Part shown: in pieces, positions 24,112 through 37,583 of the stretch
Layout: the number at the start of each line of letters is the position of its first letter
Position numbering within the stretch: the stretch's first letter is position 1
DNA from: Sebastes aleutianus
Taxonomy: Eukaryota > Chordata > Actinopteri > Perciformes > Sebastidae
Length of the DNA stretch: 64,000 nt
Assembly (NCBI GenBank): GCA_916700875.1
Contig: CAKAKS010000060.1
Span: 34,149,804 to 34,213,803, forward strand
Reading direction: 5' to 3'
The notes under the pieces: model-generated
Told to the model about the DNA's origin: nothing
The model's database searches: none
What the model saw: the letters and a program-made list of their open reading frames with translations, nothing else
Translations under genes and position numbers: made by a program

Positions 24112-24514
24112 TGGAGGAGAGTAACTGGAGGAGGAGAGTAACTGGAGGAGGAGGAGGAGAGTAACTGGAGGAGGAGAGTAACTGGAGGAGGAGGAGGAGA
24201 GTAACTGGAGGAGAGTAACTGGAGGAGGAGGAGGAGAGTAACTGGATGAGGAGAGTAACTGGAGGAGGAGAGTAACTGGAGGAGGAGAGTAACTGGAGGA
24301 GGAGGAGGAGAGTAACTGGAGGAGAGTAACTGGAGGAGGAGGAGGAGAGTAACTGGATGAGGAGAGTAACTGGAGGAGGAGAGTAACTGGAGGAGGAGGA
24401 GGAGAGTAACTGGAGGAGGAGAGTAACTGGAGGAGGAGGAGGAGAGTAACTGGAGGAGGAGAGTAACTGGAGGAGAGTAACTGGAGGAGAGTAACTGGAG
24501 GAGGAGAGTAACAG
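24112..24514 (+). repeat. Minisatellite of GGAGGAGAGTAACT type
   Basis: It is about 400 bp of AGAGTAACTGGAGGAGGAG with variable GGA number and occasional GGATGAGG variants. There is no gene. Confidence 0.93.
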
Positions 24515-25109
24515 CAGCCACATATCTAACGTTAGTTAGCTGCTTTTCTTACCTTTCTGTTTGAAACCTCCTCCTGCTCTTTCTCTGGGTATCATCCTGC
24601 AGGTCTGGTGTTGGTTCACTAACAGCGACCACAGCTCCTCTTTCCTTCCTGAGCCAGTTTTAGGTGAGATAGATCCATGCTTACAGTAGCCTCTCGGTGC
24701 TACTACGAGGAAGGCCGAGTGGCGCCGAGCAGGAGCGAGAGGGAGTGGATGAGGTCACATGAGGTGAGCACATGAGGCAGGGTCAGAGGTCATAGGTCAT
24801 AGGTCAGGGGCTTTTTTTCTCAATACTTTATTAGCAACACAGTAATAGTACATTACAATACAATACAACAGTACAGGGAACACTGGGGTGAAAAAATAAA
24901 AATAAACTAGTTATATGCACACAGAAAAACAAAAAAACACCACAAGAAGCTTTTTAGTTTTTAAATACTTTACAGACAGATCCTAGAATGTCTGAAGTTC
25001 AACATCGAACAAGTTTTTATTTTTGTTCAGAAGAAACTAAAGAAATCTGACCTTGTGAATATGATGTTTGCCCATAAGACACAGCACATTTTATCAGTAA
25101 GTTATCAAT

Positions 25110-25295
25110 TTAAAGCAGCAGTGGGTAGAATTAATAAAAGTTATTTTTATAAAACGGTCTCTGGCTCTGACAGTAGAGCATGAGACAGGTAATCTGAAAA
25201 AAATCATGTTCCTCCGTGTCCTCCGGTGCTCATAACGGCATCTGAAAGATTTCACAGACCGGAGGAAAACAACCAATCAGAGCCGAGCTGGAGCC
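25110..25295 (-). mobile_element. Fragment of the 38-kb TTAA element family
   Basis: It starts TTAAAGCAGCAGTGGG and matches the reverse complement of about 38520-38720, including TTTTATAAAACGGTC and TTTCACAGACCGGAGG. It is a terminal part only. Confidence 0.65.
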
Positions 25296-28117
25296 TTACC
25301 TTACTTACATTTTATTGAGGACAAAACACCTGTCAAATTCATTCCAAACATCTCTTTCCAACGATGAAATGACTTAGGATACTGATTTTGAATAGAGGTA
25401 GGAATACTTTTGATATGAGCGTTATTACAAGAACGTTCCCGGAGAACCTTTCCACCATGACCAACTTGTGGTCTTGAACTTCCTGCGTTCAGGGACGGTA
25501 GTTTTAGTAGCAGGTGGCGAGAGGAGCCCACTATACTATTCTGACTAGTTTTACTGGAGTATGTGTAATCCTGAGACAAATTATGAAAAATGAAAAATTC
25601 AATAACTACAATTCATATATATGAATATGAAGAAATGATCAGTAAATACAACTATAATATAATCTCCTTTCTTTTTATCTTCGGTGAGGCGCTGCCGACC
25701 CTGTCGACCCCGACGGCACATCACTGGCAGAGGAACACTTTACCATTTAACTCAAAGGAAATGAGCCGGACAGCTCGGTACATTATTTCTCTTGCAGGCT
25801 CAATCTGCTCAGCGATTCATCACAACTTTGAGCCGCGCAGTCAGTTTTTCAACAAAGAACGGTGTTTGGGCTCGATGCTAAAACACACAAACATCCTGAT
25901 GGCCTCTCCGGTGAAACGTAGCATCAGTCAGAACTACATTTAAGGGAGGAGATGAGTGAGGAGCCCCAACCTCTTAAATGCTATTTAATCACTTGAAGCA
26001 GCAGCAGTAACCATGCGATCCAGCACTTAGACTCCCCCTTGCTGTTTATCTCATCTTAATAATTGAGAAGAAGGTTGATGGATGCGTTTAATAGCTGGGG
26101 AGAACAAGACCACTTACGAGGCTCATCAATCTCAACCTGCTAGGGGCGAAAAAAGACAAGAGCCTTCTCCATATCCAAGGGATTTGGCTGCACCTTTTAA
26201 GGAGCTTCTCCCAGATACATCAAGACAATTTGAGTCTTTTCTTTTGGGGGCGGGGGGGACGCCAAGACACAAAGGACGAAGAATGAGAGGAAGAGGGAGG
26301 GGAGGTGAGAGGGCGGGAGAGGTGGTTGGAGGAATGAAGGGAGATGGAGAGTGAAGATGAAGAGATGTAAATTCAAGAGCGGTGAGAGCTCGCTGGATTT
26401 CTCCGGGGCAGGGAGTGCTACTTTGAGTTCACGGGTACAGTCGCAGGGAAAAGGGAAAACTGGGGACAGGCAGGAAGGAGGCAAGAGCAAAAGGATAAAG
26501 GAGGAAGAGAGAAGAGACACATTTCCTGAAAAGGTTACCACGAGGATCCTTTAATTCAAGCTACCGTCTGATCTGAAATAAGGGATGTAACGCTGAAGTC
26601 CCACCGGGCAGCGACGAAGAGCAGCCTGCTGCCAAAAAACTAGCCTCCATTTTTCTGCAGCCGCGAGGCGTATTCATGTGTTTCTGGTGGGAAGATATTC
26701 TTTGTAACACAAGTCAATATGTCGCAGGAGTCACAGGATGTGTTTACTGATTGGCTGCTGGTCCTCTCTGGTCGCACTTCGCCGCAGAATGAAGCTTGCT
26801 GAGCTCGGGGGCGGCCGCCGCAGCTTTTTTGCCATGTCACGGTTTAACACACAAGCATATCAAATTAAATGATTTCAAGCATGATTTACAGAGAGTCATG
26901 AATTACACCACGCCAAGCAGCGATAAAAACCTTCACAGGAAAAACAATAAGTACAGTTGATGTAACAAAATGGAATATTTAAAGGTAAAAAGTGTCACAC
27001 AGGTTGAATAATGCGTATATTGCATTCTAAGCTTGACGGGGGACTACATGAGGAAACAGGACTATGAACATGTAGCAGCTTCAACGTGTCGACACTTGGC
27101 TTCATTTTCCAGCTCATGCAAAGACATTTTCTGATCTAATGTTAGCAAACTTTAGATATTAGATATTACTCCGCAACTGACATTAATGAGCTTTGCTTTT
27201 TGCTGACTTTATGACTCTTCTTGTATTATGCTGTTAGACTTTATTTTAACATTGACTCTTAAGGCCTTTTACACACCGGGGGGGCGTGACAAATAAACAA
27301 CACAAAAATGCAAAATACTTACCCGCGAATGTTACATGTCTAGGACTTTTATTGTGAAAGGTAAGAATGGAAGGAGTGGATCTGGTCTCTGCTGTCTTTG
27401 TCAAGGCTGAATAACATGCCTTTATTCGTGGTGCGAAAGCTCGCTGCGTAATATTTCCATTCCGTGTGAAAGTATTCATGACAAAACCAACAGTTCAAAA
27501 AATATATTGACATGCAAATTAATCGCACAGAAAAAGCAAAAAGGTGTGTAAAGGCTTTTATCCTGTAATTGCAACAGTTACCTCTCGTAAGCAAAAGTTA
27601 GGATTGCTTTAAATCTATCCTTAACCCGAGCCTTAACCAACATGGTTTTATTTGTCTACACAATCCGTTAGCTAAACATATCCATGTGGAAAACACATGA
27701 AGATGGTGTGTCTAATTCACTATATAGATCCTAACACAAGGAATATGTTCATGCAGTCTTGTATTGATGAAACGTAGAACCTCTTTATCCCTCTTTCCCA
27801 CTTCATGTTTCAAAATAAACAGTCTGAAAAAGCTTCCCTCACTCGCTGCAGAAATGAACTGCATCCCCCGTCTGGCCGGCCGTCAAATTCCACATGACTC
27901 TGCTCATAGCTCCGCTCCTCTGCTTTGCTTAGTTAGGAAATAATATGACTGTGATGATATGAATGTGACCGTTTCAGAGTAAGTGCTGAGGTATCGACAG
28001 AGAACGAGAGCGATCCTAATCTAATTTCCTGCTCAGGTCAACGTCTTAATGATACCTTTGGTTTTGGTACATTCTGAACTAATGTTGCTCTTTTACACGC
28101 GTGCAGGAGGGCGGTTA

Positions 28118-28118
<1 letters not shown>
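25296..28118. other. No recognisable feature
   Basis: Mostly unique-looking sequence with a GGA-rich stretch at about 26270-26350. A 117-residue frame at 25590-25943 has no motif I recognise and no clear splice sites. Confidence 0.5.

Positions 28119-28148
<30 letters not shown>
28119..28148 (+). repeat. Run of 30 G residues, with (GGCT)n nearby
   Basis: An uninterrupted G run, followed at about 28231-28267 by nine GGCT units. Homopolymers of this length are error-prone in assemblies. The sequence could form a G-quadruplex. Confidence 0.9.
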
Positions 28149-28149
<1 letters not shown>

Positions 28150-28232
28150 AGCAGGAGGAGAGAAAAGCCGGGACGAACACCTGCTTGCAATTTTACAGAA
28201 AAGGAAAAAAAAATCTTCAATCTGGGCTTGAA

Positions 28233-28269
<37 letters not shown>

Positions 28270-30454
28270 TAGGAACACGGCATTGTTTTTCAGATCAATC
28301 CGATATCGAGCCTACACACAAACGCCAACTTCTCTGGAGAACCGGCCAAGTGTTGACATTTTTGACACATGGCCAGCGGCCCTTGTAGGCAGGGATGAAT
28401 GTCTTTAACAACTTTCGCACTATTGGAAATTCAGCCTGTCCAAATGTACATTCCAGTCAAAGCTCAGTGTCATAAAATATCAAAAGAGGACAAGCTGTCT
28501 ATGCCACTGTTTGGCTGTTAAAGTGTTTGATGGGATTTAAAAGTGGGACGACTTGTCTTCTTTTGATGTGTCCCCACAATAAAAGAGTTGTTTAATTGTC
28601 CCGTTGGGACTCTAAATCCTGTCGACACTTTCTATAATTACAGAACTATCTTTGCTTTATGTTCTGCAACAAGCCAGATCTTAAGGAGATGGTAGTTCTT
28701 TACACAACAGGGTGATTAGATTTATAGATTATATATCAACAGAGGGGTCACACTGGGTATTCAGCCACTAAAACTATGGAGGCGGTCACGACATTCCCAC
28801 ATTCAATTACTAGCATTCCCCTTTTGGTAAGATCTGAAAACCAGTTTTGATTTCACTAACTGGTCCTCGGAGCTAAAACGTTTTTTTCTCAGCTGCATGC
28901 GGTCGAGTGTCTGAACGAGTTTGTTTGTATGTGTATTGTAATTCTTGTGGGTGCATTCATGTATCTGAGTTGTGCACCACTGTACTGTATATGTGTGCAT
29001 GCATCTGTTTATTCGAGCATTCAAGAGCCTGCTGGAGATTTTGGAGATTTGAAGCGACCCAAACCACAGAGATGTGGCCCTCTGAGTCTGTGCTGTCTCC
29101 GTGTCTCGGGCTGTATTCTGACTTTCTGGCCTCGTCGAGAGAGAAGATATCAAAGGACTGCCATCTGGTTCTCTGGACCGTTCCTCCCTCTGTTCCTCTG
29201 TCTCTGTCTGTTTCCCCCCCCTGTCTCTGTTTCTCCACATGCAGTACGAAGGGATGCAAGTTGAGAATTCTCTGAGCTGACTTGTGGGAAGCGATCTTGT
29301 CTTGATGTGCCGATCGAACGGGCCAACGTACGTCTCTCTCTCTCGGGGAAGGGAGAGAGACGTTTCATAACAATTCTACATAAATCTCTTTTAAAAATGT
29401 CCTGTTGATTTGAGATCATTTACAATGCATTTACAATAAATAAATGCCATGTGGGATATTCAGTGATTTTTTTAAAGATAGTAAATCAAAAGTTAAAATA
29501 CTAACAATGCTAATGAGTTTGAATGACGTAGATATTTCACACAATGGTGCAGATGCTGACATCTCACCGTGTTTATCCAAACCTTGTGACCCAACAGCCG
29601 CTGGTACACAAACATTTGAATCCACTGATGCATGCACACACTCACAAACACACACACAGCTGTCAGACACACGTACAGATCTCATCTCCACCTGGAAGCA
29701 GATCCTCCACCATCCACGTGGTGCAGCTGTCATGGTGACTGCACTTAGTGTACATTTCTGTGGAGCTGGACCGCGACCCGCCTGCTGCAGCTCTGCAGTT
29801 TAGCCCATCTTCAGCTGATAAGGAGAATCTTCCAGAACACTGCGTCCAATTATGTATGAGCTGTTCGTCTCTGCAGGGTGACTGAGGAGCCGAGCAGATA
29901 TGAACACACATCCAGTCTGGAGGAACTATGAAAACAAACAACTCTTAAGGACTATTTATGCATTCCTTTCTGTTTCTATGTGTCTCTCTAATAAAACCTC
30001 AGAGCTGCATCAGAGAGACCGGGAGGCAGCAACAGGTTCATTCTGATGTTTAAGCCAATAAGTAGAATATGTTTGAGCTTTAAGAAAGCTTAGTGATAGA
30101 AGCAGAGTTCCAGTATCAGAGAAAGGATCACACAGGTTGCTTATGATTCCAGGACACACTATGCTATTAAAGTCACTTATTGCATTCATGACAATGTCAA
30201 TGACATGCAATGTCATGAGAAATATCGCTCTCTCTCTCACTAACTCTCTCTCTCTAATATCAGGTGTATAGCCTATTAGCACATGATTCAGCACCCTGGA
30301 CAGCGGATATGTAATTAAAACACATAGAAAAATCAAAACAAAAAGCTAATAGTTGCAATTTTAAAACGTACAAGCACACATGAAACAATTTTGACAAACC
30401 CCAGATGTGATTACACTTTGTTGAGCCATTGTACAGTAAATGTATGTACACTTA
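28270..30454. other. No recognisable feature
   Basis: Overlapping frames of 100-145 residues on both strands (28803-29275 and 29431-29803) have no recognisable domain and mutually contradict each other. Confidence 0.5.
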
Positions 30455-30931
30455 CGGCACGGTGGTGCAGTGGACGGTTGTGGGTTCGAGTTTGTATCTT
30501 CTCTCCGTGCTAGTGTGGGTTTTCTCTGGGTCTTCTGGCTTCCTCCCACAGTCCAGGGAGGGTGAAAAGAGGAGATGTCATGCGTCATCAACGTGTCGTA
30601 TCTTTGCGATACAACACGTGTAGTAAAATCTGATCTTCCAATAGCAACGCACGACCGCAGCTCCAGTTACACTGCGCATGTGTCATTCCCCATAGCTCAA
30701 GACTGAGTCCCAGCCTCTTTCAACAGGCCTTCCCACAGTCCAAAGACTGGCAGCTTTGGTTAATTGTTGACTCTCTTACGTGAGTGTGAATGGTTGTCTG
30801 TCTCTATGTGTCAGCCCTGTGATTGACTGGTGTCCTATCCAGGATGCACTCCACCTCTCGCCCAATGTCAGCCGGGATCAGGATAGATCCTGTAAAGGAT
30901 GACAGGTTACAGGTAATGGATGGATGGATGG
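30455..30931 (+). mobile_element. tRNA-type SINE/LINE-tail element with (ATGG)n end, interrupted by an insert
   Basis: It starts GGCACGGTGGTGCAGTGG, resembling a pol III A box, followed by GTGGGTTCGAG (B-box-like) and TAGTGTGGGTTTTCTCTGGG. The body continues with CCCACAGTCCAAAGACTGG, GAATGGTTGTCTGTCTCTAT and CAGCCCTGTGATTGACTGG, and ends in TAATGGATGGATGGATGG. The part between A and B boxes is deleted. An insert of 175 bp (30556-30730) splits the body and is flanked by the 12-bp repeat TCCCACAGTCCA. Confidence 0.75.
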
Positions 30932-33155
30932 AAACATTACAGTCATTCAGTGTCTGTTAAGAACCAATGCAATAATTGTAAAGTCTGCTTTGAGTTTACA
31001 TAGCTTAGTAAAAGCAGCAACCACAGTAAGCTGCAGTAGCTTATACACAGATACTCTTTCTACGTACTTACTGTATAATATTTAAAATGTAAAACATCTA
31101 CATGTTTAGGTTTGTTTTTCATTTTGTTTGATATTTTTTGATGGACTGTCACAGGTGGTTAATATGATGAGGTGAGTAAGCTGAGACTCCGACACAAACT
31201 CCACGGAAGCACAAAAAAAAAAAAGTTATATCTGGTGAAGCCCATCTTGCAAAACAGGAATGTAACCGACGCCGGGGGGAAACTAGTGTTGAGAATAGCA
31301 GAGCCAGTGCAAAGAGTGGGTGTGCACATGGGAAGTGAGTGGTGAAGCAAGAGAGAGAGAGCGGCAGCGAGTGTGTGAGAAAACGAGCGAGCAGCGGAGC
31401 AAAAGAGAGTTATAGTTTAGCTCTGAGAATATCAAGTGAATGTACAGTGGAAGTTGCAGTTTTGCAGTTCGCTCGTGTCTACGTAGTGCGAGCACAAACG
31501 CGAGCAGCAGGTCTCTGACTGTCGTTGACTTAACGGCCACAGGTGTCACTGTTAACAAGCAGTTTCTGATTCTTATATAGAGTCCCTTTAACTGTCGATA
31601 ACGTTGTGTAAGTCACTGGTGTGCACAGTTTTATCTGAAATCTGACGTGCTGCACGACGCAGAGTTTTTGCTACAATCTCATCTCTGACATGAGTCTTCG
31701 TACACGGGTCTCCACACATCTCGTCGCAGACAGAGATCTCTGGAGGCGTTATCAGACATACCACTTAAACACTCGGGAACACTGGATCGCCTCTTAATTC
31801 TCTGTAAATCTCTGCGAGATAAAGCCGTGCTAGCTTCCCTTTGTGTGACGACAGACACCAGTATATGAGCAGAGATGAAAGGATAGTCTTTCAACACTGA
31901 ACGGAAACAAACAGGCTGAAGAGGCCAAGCATACTTCCAACCCCCTCCTCTCCTCTCCTCTCCTCCGTTCTCTCTCTCCATCAGTTATAGGGGAGTCCTC
32001 CAAATCATCAGTCAAGCATGCACAGGGGTTGATGCAAGGATGTTAGCTGTTACTCAGAGGGCTTTATTTCAATTAGCTAAAGTTACCAGGATGTTCAGGA
32101 TTTGCTGAATTAGTGGAGGACTAAGTTGTTGTTTTTGTTTGTTTATGTTTTTTCTATGGAGAAATTGAATCACTGTTTCACAAAAAAAGATTCAGAAATA
32201 AAAAAAATAGATATCCCAAAATACATCTGTGTCTCTCCTGGTATGTGATTGCAGCACATGGATACAGATAGTATCGCCGTTTTCCAGAAATGTTGGCCGC
32301 CAACAGTAGCTGACACGCATTAGAGCCAATAACACATTCTCCCATTGTTACTCACTGCTCTTACTCATCCTGCTGGAAATAACGTTCATTTGGTTGAAGA
32401 TTGTTTTTGTCTGGGGTTAAATTCAAATCGGTGTTGGGGTTACTTTACAGTGTTGGTGGTTTCTTTACAGTGTTGGTGGTTTCTTTGTTTCATTTTTTTT
32501 CTTCACATCATCTCACCAATCTGGAATTGCTAATTTCCTATAGTTGGCCCGGGAGGATGTCGACAATCATGTGCCCCCCCGTGACAAATAGAGACCCCGA
32601 CTTCTTCTCATCACCAGCCAGCAAACTGGGAGAGTGTGACGTCAGCAGACGTTCACAGTATTTACCCTGAGACACCCAAACTCTCCTTTGTGCAGGAGCC
32701 CCAACAAACCAGCTGGAGCAGCACCTCACAGTTAGTGCAAGGTCATGATCCCACACTGGCCTCCCACCCACAAAGTCAGCCATGTTTGATAGCTTGCACA
32801 TGGCGGGGGGCGAGGGGGAGTGTGTTCGGCTTGTGTTGCTGTTTATCTAATGTTTTCTGTTGCTGGTTAATGAGAGAACCACATATTCAGTTCATTACTG
32901 AGACAAATGCACTGAATTGGAATGGCATTTTATTGTCCTGTTAATTTCCCAAAGCTTAAGGGATAGTAAAAGTCAACAATAACAATACTGTGAGTACTAG
33001 AACAGGATTACATCCATTCAATTCAACTCCTTCCTGTGATGCAATCGGTAAAATACAGATGTGTAATAAAACAGCGTTCTCTGGTTCATATGAAAAAAAG
33101 AAAACACTAAAGAAATATTCAAATGAAAGACATTTTTAAAGGATAGAGAGACAAA
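30932..33155. other. No recognisable feature
   Basis: Non-coding; short CT tracts near 31940-31978. Confidence 0.5.
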
Positions 33156-33785
33156 GTCCCGCCTCTTCCGGTGGACCAACATGGGACCTTATTTTGGAAA
33201 AAAATATGAACCGTATCAATGGCAAGAAAAAAAATGTTTTTTGGATCCTGTTTGAATTACGCCATGAATGATGAAAAAAAGATAATTTTGTCAAGAAAGT
33301 TTGTTGTAAATCAGATTGTGAAAATACCTAATTAGAAAGACGACACACCCAAAAGTAGCGTAGTGACGTGGGTCACGCTGAAGCTCCGATGTCTGTGTGT
33401 TTCCTACTGGGATGAACTCACACCAGCAACGGGTCTCGCTCGTTCTTTCTCTTCCCGGCTGATAAAAAGAGCAGGAGTCTCTGGATAAAACACATCAGGT
33501 CAGATAACGTTTCATTTGTGTGTTGAACATAGCTAAGTTAGCCAGCTGGCTAGTGTTGGTGATGTTTATTATGCGAGATGAGAGATGTAGTTCACTGAGC
33601 GGTTTCACACTAAACTAAATGATGCTACGACAAACTGAGACTTTCTTGACTTTCAAAATCATGTTTGAAATTGACAAACATCATCTGTGTGATTCATGGA
33701 GCAATTCAAACGGGATCAAAAAAACATTCGTCTCTCTCCGTTGACTACTGTTCATATTGTTTCTGGTCCACCAGAAGGGGACGGA
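33156..33785. mobile_element. Miniature inverted-repeat element, about 630 bp
   Basis: The left end GTCCCGCCTCTTCCGGTGGA and the right end GGTCCACCAGAAGGGGACGG are imperfect inverted copies of each other. The interior is non-coding and includes GACGTGGGTCACGCTGAAGC. It resembles a widespread fish repeat (recalled, not searched). Confidence 0.6.
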
Positions 33786-35662
33786 CTTCTCCTCCCTATT
33801 GGGTGCCAACAGCTTCCCGAGCTTCTTTGTATTTACTGTAACCTACTGTATACTGTGCAGTTTAGTCTACTACCCACTGCCATTCTGTTCTTTGGATTAT
33901 GAATCATTTCATAGAAAAACAAAAAGCTCTCAGAGTTAACAAGCTAACTGTCAGTTATCAAACTCGCTAGCTTCGTTGCCAACAGAACAAAAAGCTTACA
34001 GAGTTTATTCAAAAGACGTATTTGTACCATTGATTCCGGTCTCACACCTGTCTGCAAACATTCCTCTGGAATCTCCCGTCCAGTAGACAGATTGCTATAA
34101 CAGGTGAAGTGATCGTGGTGATTCTGTTGGAAAGTGTTGCTGCTTTAGATGCTGGTGTGAGCACGCCTTAATGCAGGATCTACGCAGGACAGTTTTAAGG
34201 TAAGAAGTCAGTGCACGCTCTTCTCCCACCAGATATTTCTCCTGTTAACCTCTCATTGTTCGCCATGACCTCAAAGACATTCCCACAACGTCCTCACTGG
34301 CTTCACTCAGTGACTCAGATGGTCTCAAGCTCTCCTGTCACGAGGAAGCTCTGAACATATGATGGAAACAAGGCAGAAGATGAAAGCGTGACACATCACT
34401 CCAGAGAGCTTCTCTTTGCTCTGCAACGCACCCTGCTCATCAATGGAGGGCTTTGACTTCAAACAGCCGCTGTCCAGCCAGAGAATGACACGCAGGAACA
34501 CGATGCACCACTCGGGGGACTTTTCATCCCGTCAGAGTCGGCCCGATCCACCAAACAAAAGCTTGAAACAGGTTGCTTTTAACAACTGACATTTGTGTCT
34601 GAACACTAAAGTACCAAACATCTGCTGTCATACAAAACAGCTTTACCAACTTTGAGTGCGTATTATCACTGAGTAAATTTGTTTTTCTTGAAAAGACGTG
34701 AATGTCAGTCAGCAACAGGGACATCTATTTATATTTCTAGGTTTAACTTCAGTCATACCTCTTGTCTGCAGGGGAAATAGCATTAAGTGTGCTTTAGTCA
34801 AAATCCAGCATGAATGAATGGAGATCTTGTTTGATTTCATTCCTCAGCAATTATCCTATTGGTGAGGAAATTACGGCTTCTAATCACAGCGGAGAAAAAC
34901 AATTCAGACGGGATTACTACCTCCCTCCAGACAAGAGTGTTTAGACTGTCTACTTCTTCACCAAAGTCTATTTAATATCCGTCTGATTCTTACCATCCCC
35001 TGGCTGCTCTGCTTATCTGGGCTCATATTTTCCGCTGTCCAGCTTCAATTTCAACAATCGACCTCAGTACTGAAGCCAACCCACAGCACTGGAAAACAAA
35101 CCAACTAAGGAGGAGCTGTTTTTAGTTGCACCCAAACACAGAGTTCAGGTGAGCGTTTCCTCTGCGTTATCTCCTTCAGTTTGATTGTCACTTCTCTACA
35201 GAGCGAGAATCAGCCCATCAGCCAGCATGGAGGATCGCTCCCGGTGATGCGCCCCGCTTCCTGAACGTGGAACTGATTCAGGAAGCAGAGAGACATGGTG
35301 GTTGGCTGGTGGCGGCGTCACACTTGTGATAGAGCCCACAGGTCTTATGTCTGCCAACAGTAACCTCGATCAACCTCAACAATCTCAAACCCAAACTAAT
35401 GCTCAATATTTAAGATACTTTTACCTTAAAACAGGAGAGACATTAACTCTTTTCCTCCTCCTCCACACTCGTCTCCCCTGTCAATAGTTGGTCGTGTTTT
35501 TATCCTCTTTTATGTGAAGGTAGTGCATCATTTAGTTGACTTAGTTAAGTAGGAGACTACGCTAGTAGTTAGTGTTGACTCAACACCCAAACAATCTTAC
35601 TGTAACAATAAAAGCTGCTGCAACAGGCAAGTTCCACTATGAAGAACAATACCACCCGACGT
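33786..35662. other. No recognisable feature
   Basis: Unique-looking, repeat-poor sequence; no exon supported. Confidence 0.5.
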
Positions 35663-36590
35663 GACTGTTATCAGCCATCAAATAGGCGTTATCGGTCACT
35701 ATAAGCACTATAGATGTGGGTCAATAGGCGCCTACTACGCCTACTACGTTGTAAGAGAGAAAGCAAAACTTAAAAACAACACATTCGAACAACTCTTCCT
35801 AACATACAGCGAGCGAGCAAACTCTGGCGCATGGAGCATGAAGAATGTCCAAATACTACGAGCGTTACATAGAGAGTGAGATTGATTAACTCTCAGTTAC
35901 TGTCAGCGTCGATTCTGACCAATGAAAATAGGTTGGAAGGGTCAAAACTTTGCATAAATAGAGCCAGGGCGGGCGTTTTTTTCAAACAAGTGACACGTTG
36001 CGTTGCCTGTCCGCTGATCCACCGAGCAGGTCAGGACATCTTCATTAGGAGAAACTGAAACAATCTGATGTCCGCTCATTTGCTCTTTTGAATCGCGTCC
36101 AGTTAGGAAGAGGTGTAACATGTCGTAAAACTGAATGAAACGTCACGTTTTAAACACAATCAAAAAGGCTTCTTTAGGTTTATGCAACAAAAACACTTAG
36201 CTAAGTTTAGGGAAAAACTTTTGGCTTAAAATAACTACGTTTCAAAAGTGGAAGTGAAACTTAACGCTTGTGAACACAAAGACAACTACACCGGATGCGA
36301 ACCCCGGTCTCCTGGGTGACAACCTTGTGTTTTGTGTCCATCATCCCCGACTTCCACCCAATGTAGAGTTTCATGCTGTCTAAACTACAGCGCCTGACTT
36401 CAGCTTCTGCTCCTGTTATAATTACTACGGTCACTAGAAGTCGCTGTTGTCTTCTTTTATACCTTCTTTCAGTGATCTACTATGTGAATAGATGATAAAA
36501 CCTACTAGTATGTGTAGTAGGCCCCTATTGACCCACACCTATGGTGCTTATAGCGATAGATAAAGCCTATTTGATAGCCTGATAACAGTC
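35663..36590. mobile_element. Foldback-type element, 928 bp, with about 75-bp terminal inverted repeats
   Basis: The left end GACTGTTATCAGCCATCAAA and the reverse complement of the right end (GACTGTTATCAGGCTATCAA) stay aligned through CTATAAGCAC and TGTGGGTCAATAGG to about 75-80 bp. The interior holds a separate repeat (about 36170-36370, with AACTTAACGCTTGTGAACAC) whose relatives occur at 50.8-51.7 kb and 59.2 kb. I see no coding sequence and no clear target duplication. Confidence 0.7.
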
Positions 36591-37084
36591 CAACACCTTG
36601 CCTTGCCTCATCTGGATGGAGCTCCCATCTAGTTGGGTCTCCCTCCACTTTTGCACCATGCACACAGAGTTAACTTGTATTTATGTAGTTTTGTGTAAAT
36701 AAGAAGTGTGTAGTTGATTAGACAAGCTGTAACAACATCTCTTGTGCTGTTTCTCTACAGTGTCACACAATCACTTTTTGATATAAACCAAAACTAATTT
36801 AGGGACAAGTTGAAATGGTTGTGTGTCCAGCGGATGGATGCTCAGTCAATAAGAGACCCAATCCTCTCTGCCACTGAGATGTCCTGAATCAGTGGTTCTC
36901 AGGCTCAGCAAGGGGGCCATACTACTGATTCCATGCATGCCTTCTCTCCAGGACATCCCACCAGCAACCAACCACACAACAACTCTCCCTCCGCCGCTAA
37001 TTTAATGTTGTGTTTGGTGTTTTTTCTTCTTGCCCTCCGAGAGCTCGTCTAAACGGCTGACGTTGATGAATGCGTGTAAAGGAT

Positions 37085-37375
37085 ACGCTGCAGGTAGGAT
37101 ATGGTTACAAGCTAAGCTGGGAGGGAGGGATGAGGGGATAAGAGGGAGGAATAGAGGGAGGCATAGTTTATAGATGGGCCTGGGGGAGTGGTGGTGGTGG
37201 GGGGGTGTGGAGGGTCAGGATGTTTGTCTTCCAATGAGCCGTGACTCTGAGAGAAAGAGGAGGGGAGAGTGGGATGAGAGAGAGAGGAGAGGAGGGTGAG
37301 AAGAGATGAAGGGAGGGAGATTAACGGAGAGTGCCACAGCATCTTCATTGACCGGGGGGTGGGGGGGGTGTGAGA
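37085..37375 (+). repeat. Purine-rich (GGA/GA) tract
   Basis: About 290 bp of GGGAGG, GAGAGA and GGTGGTGG words, with poly-G runs at 37198-37206 and 37356-37368. The strand is strongly asymmetric. No gene is visible. Confidence 0.8.
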
Positions 37376-37532
37376 AGGTTTCCATTTAAATGGAGCTTTT
37401 ATACTCTCTTTATCACTCCTGATTGTATTCACATGTTTCTAAGCATATCTTTAGCATGTCTGTGTGTCGTTGTGTGGTAGTGAGTGATAGAAATCAGAAA
37501 ACAGAGAGAGACAGCGAGGGGGAACGTGCATG

Positions 37533-37535
<3 letters not shown>

Positions 37536-37583
<48 letters not shown>

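Noticed and set aside
24074..24523. 149- and 137-residue frames of S/L/Y repeats on the minus strand
   Set aside because: They are minisatellite artefacts of the GAGTAACTGGAGGA unit.
25590..25943. 117-residue frame considered as a possible exon or small gene
   Set aside because: No motif recognised. The sequence begins in A/T-rich DNA, and no flanking splice sites give a longer product.
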